Notes under the pieces: model-generated
The model's input: only the letters and a program-made list of their open reading frames with translations
The model's database searches: none
Told to the model about the DNA's origin: nothing
Source: an uncultured Eubacteriales bacterium
GTDB lineage: Bacteria; Bacillota; Clostridia; Oscillospirales; Acutalibacteraceae
Length of the DNA: 16,597 bases
Reading direction: 5' to 3'
Assembly: GCA_900321195.1 (NCBI GenBank)
Contig: ONVG01000007.1
Coordinates: forward strand, 1 to 16,597
Position numbers and translations under genes: made by a program
Shown here: positions 1 to 6,697 of the stretch, in pieces
Position numbering within the stretch: position 1 is the first letter of the stretch
Layout: each line of letters starts with the position of its first letter

Positions 1-2585
1 GCCGTAAGCTTTATAGTGTTGTATGATACCGTGTATTTCAATGATGCGCTTAACTTTGCATCGGAAGATATATCAAGCTTTGCAGTGCTTGTAACGGTGC
101 GTGATGAGTCTGAAGCCTGAACAGCTATTACATATTTTCCTGCCTTTGACGGTGTCCATGTACATGTATTTGATGTTCCTGCCGCTCTTATCGTAGTACC
201 GTCATTTGCAAGGAATGTGTATTTTACAGTACCGCTTGCATTTGAAGCCGCTGCCTTGAGTGTTATCGGCTGACCGACAGCAAGCTGGTCATATGTTGCT
301 TTGAGAGATACCTTCAATGTCGTAGTAGATTCCGGAAGTGCCTGAAGAGCGCCCTTTTTGAACAGCTTTTTGGCTGTATTGCTCATTGTAAGTCCTGCCT
401 GACCTGAACCCGGATACTGAACGCCTGAACCGTTGCTGAATATAACGCTTACTGTTCCTGTAAGAGTTGACGGGAACTCGTATGAATAATAATCGCCGTT
501 CTCTGCATTCATCTCAACGCCCGGCCATGCGGCATTCTTAACAGCGCCGTCGCCTGTGTATGCATAGCAGTAAACCTTAGCCCAGTTATAATCGGAATTG
601 TCAAATACGACTCCGCCCTTTGAAAGTGTAGGATATTCTGCGCTGACAGTTTTCTTTGAAAATGTGTATGTTTTTTCCTTTTTTGCGCCGTCACTTGCCG
701 CAGCTGTAACGGTAAGTGTAACATCTTCGCCTGTTGCGGTGTATGTACCTACATTTATAGTCTTTGATGTGCCTGTAAGTGTGCCTGAGATACCCTCGGA
801 AGTAGAATACTTTACAACAGATGCTCCTTCTGTCGAGATCTTTACATCAACATTGTTTGTATAGAATACGTTCTTGCCGTCTGCCGTTGAAGCATTTATT
901 TTAAGAACTGTGGGCTTTACGGGATTTACAGTACCGTAATCAACTGTAGGATTATAGATAACTGCTATACCGTTCTTGTTCTTTATAGTACCTGTTATCT
1001 TGCCGCCTGAAACAGTGAATTTCTCACCGCTCACCTGATCAGTATATGTACCGTCCTTCATGCCTACGCTCAGACTTACAGCGCCGGGACCCTCACCTCT
1101 TACGATAACGATACCCGTTGTTCCTCTCATGTTGTAAGCCGTGTTGCCTGATGCGCCTAACTTTTCTGTCTGTCCGATGAAGAAATTCCTGAACCTGTTT
1201 GCAGCTACGACTTCGGGATCCGCCCATGTGAGAGAGCCGACATCTCCGAGCTGTGTCTGGTCGCCGCCAAGATTTTCAAGTATTGTTGTCGAGGACTGTC
1301 TTGCCTTTGAAACATCTCCTGCAAGGATATCCTTTGAATAATAAGGTCTTGCAAAGAAGAGCGCTGTAGAATCCTTTCTTGATGCGAGTATCGCCCATGT
1401 CTTTTTGATGTCCGCATCGTTTGCATCATAGGAAGAACCGCCGCCCATATATGTATCATGTGATTCTGCCCAGAGTACTGCTCTGTTGCCCTTGCCGTGT
1501 ATATATCCGCAGTAGCCTGATGTTGCAAGCGCGCTGACACTGCCGTGAACAACACTGTTTCTGAGGTTGTCGCTTGTCGAGTTGTCTGTGATTGACATTT
1601 TGCTGAGATAGTAGTTCTCTGCATTGGTATCGTCAAGACGGTTGAGTACTTCGCCGTAGAAATAAACTCCGTCATAGCCGTTTACATTCTTATAATAATC
1701 TCTTGCGCCGTCAAGAACAACATCCCAGAATTTGCTTGCAAATGCCGCGTTGTCCTTCGGCGTTTCGATATGCTTTGCAGCGTCAAAACGGAAGCCGTCA
1801 GCGCCGCAGTCGATACATTCCTTGAGAAGTCCGAGAACCATGTTCTGCACCTTGCTGTCGCCTGTGTTAAGGTCGGGCATTCCCATATTTCCCTGTGTTA
1901 CGTCAAAGCGTCCGTCGCTTGAATGCGTCCATGATGTGCTGATGTGCCAGTATGACGGGTCTGTGAGCATTTTCGGCTCCCAGAATTCACCTACCTGCGG
2001 TGAGATATCATCCATTACAGCCTTCTGCTGTTCTGCAAGGGCAGCTGTTTTGTCGGCTATCTTATAGCCCTGTATATTTCCCATGTGGTTAGCAACTATG
2101 TCTACGATGACTTTTATACCGTACTTTTCAGCCTCTGCGCACATAGCCTTGAATTCAGTCTTTGTGCCGTACCATGTATGGCCGTTATCGCAGATATTGA
2201 AGGTAACAGGCTGATATGCCTTCCACCAGTTGCCGTCCTCTCCGCCCGTACCGTTGGGGATGCCTACATTTCCGTATGCAACGCCCTGCCAGTAGTAATC
2301 CTTGGGCTGCTGTACCGGTGAGGTCTGTATAGAAGTATAGCCTGCTGCGGCTATATCCTTCATATACTTTTTGATGTTGTTGTACGACCAGTTCCAGCAA
2401 TGAAGGATGACTCCTTCCTGTGAAGTCTGTGCAAGACCGTAATCGGTCGATGCAGCTTTTGTCGTGACACTCAGAGAAAAACTGCTGCCGAAGCCGACAA
2501 AGCCTGTGCATAATACCGCAGCAGACATTACAGCAGCCGAGATCTTTTTAAGTGCCGCAAGACCCGTTTTTCTTTTGTTTGCCAA
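1..2585 (-). CDS. amyE: Secreted AmyE-type alpha-amylase (GH13) with CBM26, C-terminus cut by window edge
   Basis: Endo-acting hydrolase of alpha-1,4-glucan (starch), secreted. The start is TTG at 2585 with AAGGAGAG upstream; 861 codons are present and the frame runs off the left edge. Residues 1-45 are a signal peptide (basic n-region, hydrophobic core, Ala-rich end near TKA-AS). The catalytic barrel shows all GH13 signatures: DIVANH (162-167), GFRFDAAKH with nucleophile D268, GEV with acid/base E312, and AESHD with H376/D377. The run and the C-domain (about 450-545) resemble Bacillus subtilis AmyE (GH13_28 type). Next come a chitobiase-C-like Ig domain (about 555-640), a CBM26 starch-binding module (about 650-745, with NWAKVY and AAWPG), and another Ig-like domain (about 755-840) that AmyE lacks. 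A dockerin or anchor could lie beyond the edge and cannot be judged. Family and function are secure; the exact GH13 subfamily is by-eye recognition. Confidence 0.95.
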   Translation of the reverse strand, partial: MANKRKTGLAALKKISAAVMSAAVLCTGFVGFGSSFSLSVTTKAASTDYGLAQTSQEGVILHCWNWSYNNIKKYMKDIAAAGYTSIQTSPVQQPKDYYWQGVAYGNVGIPNGTGGEDGNWWKAYQPVTFNICDNGHTWYGTKTEFKAMCAEAEKYGIKVIVDIVANHMGNIQGYKIADKTAALAEQQKAVMDDISPQVGEFWEPKMLTDPSYWHISTSWTHSSDGRFDVTQGNMGMPDLNTGDSKVQNMVLGLLKECIDCGADGFRFDAAKHIETPKDNAAFASKFWDVVLDGARDYYKNVNGYDGVYFYGEVLNRLDDTNAENYYLSKMSITDNSTSDNLRNSVVHGSVSALATSGYCGYIHGKGNRAVLWAESHDTYMGGGSSYDANDADIKKTWAILASRKDSTALFFARPYYSKDILAGDVSKARQSSTTILENLGGDQTQLGDVGSLTWADPEVVAANRFRNFFIGQTEKLGASGNTAYNMRGTTGIVIVRGEGPGAVSLSVGMKDGTYTDQVSGEKFTVSGGKITGTIKNKNGIAVIYNPTVDYGTVNPVKPTVLKINASTADGKNVFYTNNVDVKISTEGASVVKYSTSEGISGTLTGTSKTINVGTYTATGEDVTLTVTAAASDGAKKEKTYTFSKKTVSAEYPTLSKGGVVFDNSDYNWAKVYCYAYTGDGAVKNAAWPGVEMNAENGDYYSYEFPSTLTGTVSVIFSNGSGVQYPGSGQAGLTMSNTAKKLFKKGALQALPESTTTLKVSLKATYDQLAVGQPITLKAAASNASGTVKYTFLANDGTTIRAAGTSNTCTWTPSKAGKYVIAVQASDSSRTVTSTAKLDISSDAKLSASLKYTVSYNTIKLT

Positions 2586-2639
2586 TAAAAACACTCTCCT
2601 TATTATTTATTTCCGCACTTTAATGCAGAGTTCATAATG

Positions 2640-2668
2640 ATTGTACAATATTTTTCATGATTTGTAAA
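2640..2668 (-). promoter_or_regulatory. Vegetative (sigma-A type) promoter of the amylase gene
   Basis: On the minus strand, TTTACA (-35, 2663-2668) and TACAAT (-10, 2640-2645) are separated by exactly 17 bases, each matching consensus at 5 of 6 positions. The predicted start lies about 45-50 bases before the TTG codon. Confidence 0.7.
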
Positions 2669-2698
2669 ACAAATTATTATACAAATCAAACGAAATCA
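2658..2698. promoter_or_regulatory. Operator-like repeat array overlapping the amylase -35
   Basis: A perfect 9-bp inverted repeat, TGATTTGTA (2658-2666) and TACAAATCA (2680-2688), has half-site centres 22 bp apart, about two helical turns. A further AAATCA half-site sits at 2693-2698, exactly 10 bp from the one at 2683-2688. One half-site overlaps the -35 and two lie upstream of it. This is the geometry of a regulator site; the regulator is unknown. Confidence 0.45.
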
Positions 2699-2799
2699 AA
2701 AAACAAATTTACTATAAAATAGCACAATCAATACGCATCTTAAATAATAGGAGAGTTAAATTTTTATGGAAAATCACGTTTATTTTTTGCTTAATTTTT

Positions 2800-3363
2800 T
2801 TATGCTGCGGAAGGCAGTGACTGCTCATCCTTTTTTGAAAGGTCGATATCCGCCTTTTCATCTGATATCAGCTTATTGTTTTTCAGGTCGAGCCTGCAGC
2901 ATTTGCAGATATAGCCGTCCTCACTGTTTTTGTATGTATAGTATATGCTCACGCTGTCAGCGTCCCATTCCGTCTTGTACTCTTCCTTTGCAAAAGGAAA
3001 ATAAAGCTCTGTTTCTATATCGGCAAGCATTTCCTTGCTGCCGTCAGCATATATTTCAAAGCCTGTCTTTTTTAAGGAATTGTATTCCTTTACGAGCAGC
3101 TTGTGTGACGAGTCTGAGCTTTCAAGCTTGTATTCCTTGTAATTCCTAATGTTCATCACATCGCTTGTCATCGATATCGTGACAACGTAAACAAGAAAGC
3201 CTGCAAAAAGAAGTCCGACAAAGACGACCGCAACGGAAGTAAACACCCTTACATTTTCGGGCGCATTGAATTTTTTCATTATCAGCATCACTATGATGCC
3301 TATTGCTATAAGCGACAGGCAGATACATGAAACTGTCAGCACGAACGGGTCAGTAAAACTCAT
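2800..3363 (-). CDS. Unrecognised two-helix membrane protein, last gene of the zinc operon
   Basis: No family recognised. The 187 residues hold two membrane segments (about 8-29 and 41-63). The loop between them is basic (MKK...R), which by the positive-inside rule puts both ends outside the cell. A polar C-terminal domain of about 120 residues follows, with charged stretches and a CKCC cluster near residues 152-156. The ATG start has AAGGAG upstream, and the gene begins 12 bases after the permease stop, so it is almost certainly co-transcribed with the zinc transporter. That position suggests a role in envelope metal handling, but this is inference only. No intrinsic terminator is visible after it. 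Confidence 0.8.
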   Translation of the reverse strand: MSFTDPFVLTVSCICLSLIAIGIIVMLIMKKFNAPENVRVFTSVAVVFVGLLFAGFLVYVVTISMTSDVMNIRNYKEYKLESSDSSHKLLVKEYNSLKKTGFEIYADGSKEMLADIETELYFPFAKEEYKTEWDADSVSIYYTYKNSEDGYICKCCRLDLKNNKLISDEKADIDLSKKDEQSLPSAA

Positions 3364-3375
3364 TTATCTCACTCC

Positions 3376-4221
3376 TTAATTTTTCTTTCCTGCAAAATTT
3401 ATGATACCGCCGAATGCGGAGAATATGATGAGCGCCGCAAGATTTACTATTACGATACTTGCCCCGACAGGCGTTGAATAGAGATAAGATATCGTAAGCC
3501 CTATAAAGAAGCATACAACAGAAACCAGTGCGGAGCTTATCATTACAGTTATGAACCTCTTGCATACTCTCATGGATGTTATGGCAGGGAATATTATAAG
3601 ACTTGATATTAGCAGCGAGCCCATCATCTTCATGCCTACAACGATAGTAAGCGCAGTAAGCATTGCTATTATCATATTATATATACCTGCCCTTGTTCCC
3701 GTTGCCTTGGCAAAATTCTCGTCAAACGTAACGGCAAATATCTTATTGTAAAAAACAACGAACAACGCAAGGACTATCACCGAAAGAACTATACTGAACC
3801 ACATATCCCTTTCGGACATTGAGAGTATGCTTCCGAAAAGATAGCTGTTAATATCCGAATCCATGCTTTTTGTCATTGTCGCTACAGTTATTCCTATTGC
3901 AAGCGCAGATGTTGAAACGAGCGCTATTGCGGCGTCGCCCTTTATCTTGCTGTTGCTGCTGAGTCTTAACAGGAAAAACGCCGATATAACGACAACGGGC
4001 ATTGCAAATTCCAGCGGTGACACCAAATTCAGCGAAGCCGCTATTGCAAGCGAACCGAATCCGACATGGGAAAGTCCGTCGCCTATCATCGAATACCTTT
4101 TAAGCACAAGACTTACTCCCAAAAGCGCCGCGCACAGCGAAACAAGTATTCCGCCGATTATCGCGCGCACCATGAAGTCATACTGGAACATATTTATTAT
4201 GTTTTGTAACTGTTCTGTCAA
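3376..4221 (-). CDS. znuB: ABC-3 family metal (zinc-type) permease
   Basis: Membrane subunit of a high-affinity divalent-metal importer (ABC-3/ZnuB-MntB family), 281 residues, the usual length, with about eight hydrophobic helices. Conserved family features include the early RYSMIGDGLSHVGFGS segment and the GMKMMGSLLISSLIIFPA helix that follows a TALTIVVG stretch. The start is TTG at 4221 (MTEQLQ), supported by AGGGTG seven bases upstream; there is no better ATG. It lies 31 bases after the ATPase gene and 12 before the unknown membrane protein gene. Zinc rather than manganese is inferred from the Zur-like regulator in the operon; sequence alone cannot separate them. Confidence 0.92.
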   Translation of the reverse strand: MTEQLQNIINMFQYDFMVRAIIGGILVSLCAALLGVSLVLKRYSMIGDGLSHVGFGSLAIAASLNLVSPLEFAMPVVVISAFFLLRLSSNSKIKGDAAIALVSTSALAIGITVATMTKSMDSDINSYLFGSILSMSERDMWFSIVLSVIVLALFVVFYNKIFAVTFDENFAKATGTRAGIYNMIIAMLTALTIVVGMKMMGSLLISSLIIFPAITSMRVCKRFITVMISSALVSVVCFFIGLTISYLYSTPVGASIVIVNLAALIIFSAFGGIINFAGKKN

Positions 4222-4252
4222 TTCAATACACCCTAAGCTTTATTTTATATAT

Positions 4253-4960
4253 TCAAGTTTCCTGACTGCCGAGAAAACGCTTTCCTACAGGGCTTTTAAG
4301 ATATTCTTCCTTAGTGCCGTAAAAGCTGTTTTCATAATTCAGGTGAAGTATATGGCTTGCATATTTCACGGACGAGCCTATATCATGCGATACCATTATT
4401 ATAGTTATCTTCTCATTCTTGTTCAGGTCATCTATAAGGCGGTACATCTCATCCGTTATTATAGGGTCAAGTCCCGTAACAGGCTCATCAAGCAGCAAAA
4501 GCTGTTTGCTTGCACATAATGCCCTTGCAAGAAGTACTCTCTGCTGCTGTCCGCCCGAAAGGTCACGATAGCTTTGATTTTTCAGTTCCTCTATGCCAAG
4601 ACGCTTTATATTTTCGTTTGCGGTATCTTTATCCTGCTTTGAATAGAACGGACGAAATCCTCTGCTGTTCAGCCTGCCCGAAAGAACGACCTCAAAAACG
4701 CTTGCAGGAAAATCCTTCTGTGCAGGCGTCTGCTGCGGAAGATATCCCGTTCCCTTTGCTTTCAGTCCCTCGCAGCGTATTATCCTGCCGCCCGATGTCT
4801 GTTTAAGTCCTAAAAGTCCCTTTATAAGAGTACTTTTTCCCGAACCGTTTTCGCCTACGATACAAAGATAATCTCCGTCATTAAGCTGAAAGTTCAGATT
4901 TTTTACTACCTCTGTATTTTCATACGAAAAGGAAACATTCTCACATTCGATAAGCTTCAT
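4253..4960 (-). CDS. znuC: Metal (zinc-type) ABC transporter ATPase
   Basis: Cytosolic ATPase driving the ZnuB-type permease; 235 residues, normal for the family. All nucleotide-binding motifs are intact: Walker A GENGSGKST (36-44), Q-loop in YLPQQ (73-77), signature LSGGQQQR (134-141), Walker B LLLLDEP (154-160), D-loop GLD, and switch His192 in VSHD. Its ATG directly follows the TAA of the binding-protein gene with no gap, so translation is probably coupled. Confidence 0.95.
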   Translation of the reverse strand: MKLIECENVSFSYENTEVVKNLNFQLNDGDYLCIVGENGSGKSTLIKGLLGLKQTSGGRIIRCEGLKAKGTGYLPQQTPAQKDFPASVFEVVLSGRLNSRGFRPFYSKQDKDTANENIKRLGIEELKNQSYRDLSGGQQQRVLLARALCASKQLLLLDEPVTGLDPIITDEMYRLIDDLNKNEKITIIMVSHDIGSSVKYASHILHLNYENSFYGTKEEYLKSPVGKRFLGSQET

Positions 4961-5914
4961 TTACGAAAGTGCCTCCTTCAGAGCAGTTACATTGTTCCTC
5001 ATAAGCTCTATATATGTAACTCCGCTGTCAAGCTGTTCCTGAGTTATATTGTGGCAGGAATGCATCATAAGCTTTTTGGCTCCGGTACTCTCACAAATGG
5101 TATCGGCTATCTTTCCGCTCGAAAACTCTATCGTGAATACCACAGGTATATTTTCCTCTTTTACCTTGTCTATAAGGAAAGCTACTGTTGCGGCGCTCGG
5201 CTCTGTTTCGGATGAGCAGCCCGGAAATGCAGCATAATATTTCAGACCGTACTCATCAGCAAAATACTTGAAAGGGAAACGGTCGCCGAATATCATAGTA
5301 TTTCTCCTGCCGTTATCGACAACATTCTGAAAATCATATGAAAGTGAAGAAAGCTGTTTGCTGTATTCGTTTGTGTTCTTCTCATAGAAAGCCTCGTTTG
5401 TGCTGTCAAGCTCTTTCATTGCTTCGCATATTGTCTTGGATATTTTTATGGCATTTTTAGGTGAAGTCCAGACATGCTCGTCATATTCCACCTCATCTCC
5501 GTGTTCTTCCTCCTCAGCCTGCATACCCTCTACTATCTCTTCTTCAAGCTTGTTTACGCAGTCCATCATAACGATTATTTTCTTGGGCTTTTTTGATGCA
5601 GACGCAAGCATATCCTCTACCCATTTGTCAGACTCTCCGCCGACATATATGAACAGATCGGCATCCTGTATTTTTATGATATCCTGCGGTGTCGGGTCAT
5701 AGTTGTGGCTCTCTGTTCCGGGCTTCAAAAGCATGGTAAGCTCCGCCTTATCGCCTGCGACCTGACGCGCAAAATCATACGGCGGAAATATAGTTGTAAC
5801 TACGCTTATCTTTCCGCCCTTCTTATTTTTTTCATCTGTGCCTGTGCATGAGCAGAAGCATACTGCCGTTATCAGCACAGCCACCATAATACACAATATC
5901 CTTTTTATTTTCAT
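4961..5914 (-). CDS. znuA: Zinc-type ABC transporter substrate-binding lipoprotein (cluster A-I)
   Basis: Extracellular metal-binding lipoprotein that delivers the ion to the ZnuB/C transporter; 317 residues, usual length. The N-terminal signal ends in FCSC, with Cys23 the best lipidation site (Ser at -1). Conserved family segments are TTIFPPYDFARQVAG (40-54), GTESHNYDPTPQD (66-78) with metal ligand His70, and DEHVWTSP (145-152) with ligand His147. A short acidic loop with one His precedes the latter (about 133-146), where ZnuA proteins carry a His-rich loop. At the usual third-His position there is GDRFPF with Asp211, and the C-terminal ligand region reads HSCHN (285-289), so the site differs from E. 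coli ZnuA. The gene overlaps the regulator gene by four bases (ATGA), indicating coupled translation. Confidence 0.93.
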   Translation of the reverse strand: MKIKRILCIMVAVLITAVCFCSCTGTDEKNKKGGKISVVTTIFPPYDFARQVAGDKAELTMLLKPGTESHNYDPTPQDIIKIQDADLFIYVGGESDKWVEDMLASASKKPKKIIVMMDCVNKLEEEIVEGMQAEEEEHGDEVEYDEHVWTSPKNAIKISKTICEAMKELDSTNEAFYEKNTNEYSKQLSSLSYDFQNVVDNGRRNTMIFGDRFPFKYFADEYGLKYYAAFPGCSSETEPSAATVAFLIDKVKEENIPVVFTIEFSSGKIADTICESTGAKKLMMHSCHNITQEQLDSGVTYIELMRNNVTALKEALS

Positions 5915-6384
5915 TTTTCTTCCTCCACAGAACTAAAAGCATTGCATTGCACACACTGAGACTCTACAGCCGGACTTTCCGCGCATTCCCTGCACGTTCC
6001 GTATATAACTGTACGGAAAGGGTCTATCGAAAAGCCGTGTTCCTCACAGATATGGCTCAGAAGTCCGTCAAGCCTGCTGCATTCAAGATGTATCAGCTTT
6101 CCGCATTTCTCACATTTAAGATGAAAATGCTCATGGCATCCCTCATTCTGCGCCGCATACTGAAAGCATGCACATGTAGATGTATCAACCGTGTACTTTC
6201 TTACAAGTCCCTGCTCCAAAAGCTTTTCAAGGTGACGATATATCGTTGTCGTACCTACAGGTGTTCCCTGCGCGGCAAGATAATCGCCTATCTTGTTCAC
6301 CGTAACATGCGAGTCCTTATGCATTATCATATAATTAAGTATCGCTTCACGCTGTCTGGTCTTATATCCTCCCGAACTGCTCAC
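5911..6384 (-). CDS. zur: Fur-family metalloregulator, Zur-like
   Basis: Cytosolic metal-sensing repressor; 157 residues, typical Fur length. The winged helix covers about residues 8-66, with recognition helix GTTTIYRHLEKL. The C-terminal half has the FHLKCEKCGKLIHLEC segment (structural-zinc CxxC 91-94) and YGTCREC (CxxC 131-134), plus regulatory-site His/Cys residues around CHEHFH (83-88) and HICEEHGF (111-118). A third CxxC (144-147) follows near the end, which is unusual. The start is GTG at 6384 with AGGGG seven bases upstream. It heads the zinc operon and overlaps znuA by four bases, so autoregulation with the importer is likely. Zur is preferred over PerR or Fur by context only. Confidence 0.9.
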   Translation of the reverse strand: MSSSGGYKTRQREAILNYMIMHKDSHVTVNKIGDYLAAQGTPVGTTTIYRHLEKLLEQGLVRKYTVDTSTCACFQYAAQNEGCHEHFHLKCEKCGKLIHLECSRLDGLLSHICEEHGFSIDPFRTVIYGTCRECAESPAVESQCVQCNAFSSVEEEK

Positions 6385-6409
6385 CTGACCGCCCCTTTAC
6401 CTGCGAATT

Positions 6410-6424
6410 TGAAAAGCATTTTCA
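6410..6424. promoter_or_regulatory. Palindrome at the start site of the zinc operon, likely Fur-family operator
   Basis: TGAAAAGCATTTTCA has perfect 6-bp arms around a 3-bp centre. It abuts the -10 and covers the expected +1, where a bound repressor would block transcription. Its size (15 bp) and A/T-rich arms fit Fur-family 7-1-7 boxes loosely; the seventh position does not pair. Confidence 0.5.
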
Positions 6425-6452
6425 TTTTACTATATATCATACGGCTTGTCAA
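6424..6452 (-). promoter_or_regulatory. Strong promoter of the zinc uptake operon
   Basis: On the minus strand, a perfect TTGACA (-35, 6447-6452), 17 bases, then TAAAAT (-10, 6424-6429). It drives the regulator-znuA-znuC-znuB-unknown gene series. Confidence 0.8.
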
Positions 6453-6504
6453 TACGATAACACTCAATAATTATTATTTCTTATTAATTCTTAATTCAAA
6501 AAGC

Positions 6505-6533
6505 TTGACATTCCAGTGATTACATTGTAAAAT
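6505..6533 (+). promoter_or_regulatory. Strong promoter of the tRNA-Arg gene
   Basis: Perfect TTGACA (6505-6510), 17-base spacer, TAAAAT (6528-6533). The predicted start is about ten bases before the mature tRNA 5' end. It is divergent from the zinc operon promoter, with the two -35 boxes 52 bases apart. Confidence 0.8.
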
Positions 6534-6550
6534 AATATAGTGTTCTGCAT

Positions 6551-6624
6551 GTCGCTATAGCTCAGCAGGATAGAGCGACCGCCTCCTAAGCGGTAGGTCG
6601 GAGGTTCGAATCCCCTTAGCGACG
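6551..6624 (+). tRNA. tRNA-Arg, anticodon CCU
   Basis: 74 bases folding as a standard cloverleaf: acceptor GTCGCTA/TAGCGAC (7 bp), D stem GCTC/GAGC, anticodon stem ACCGC/GCGGT around loop CTCCTAA (anticodon CCT, reads AGG), five-base variable loop, and T arm GGAGG-TTCGAAT-CCCCT, discriminator G. The T stem contains one A-C mismatch (51-63) and a terminal G-U. The CCA end is not encoded. Confidence 0.95.
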
Positions 6625-6632
6625 CTCGTGTG

Positions 6633-6663
6633 AAAAAGCCTTGACTTACATCAAGGCTTTTTT
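6633..6663 (+). terminator. Intrinsic terminator after tRNA-Arg
   Basis: Perfect 12-bp stem (6633-6644 with 6651-6662) around loop CTTACA, GC-containing core GCCTTGA, ending in a six-T run. It separates the tRNA from folC. Confidence 0.9.
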
Positions 6664-6697
6664 GTATTTTTTGCAAAACATAAAGGAGTAATGGGAT

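Noticed and set aside
2766..3149. Plus-strand open frame of 127 codons with an AGGAG upstream
   Set aside because: It is antisense to the well-supported minus-strand membrane protein, has a Cys-rich composition without domains, and its ribosome site spacing is long.
5947..6519. Plus-strand open frame of 190 codons
   Set aside because: It covers the Fur-family gene and its promoter in antisense; composition is not protein-like.
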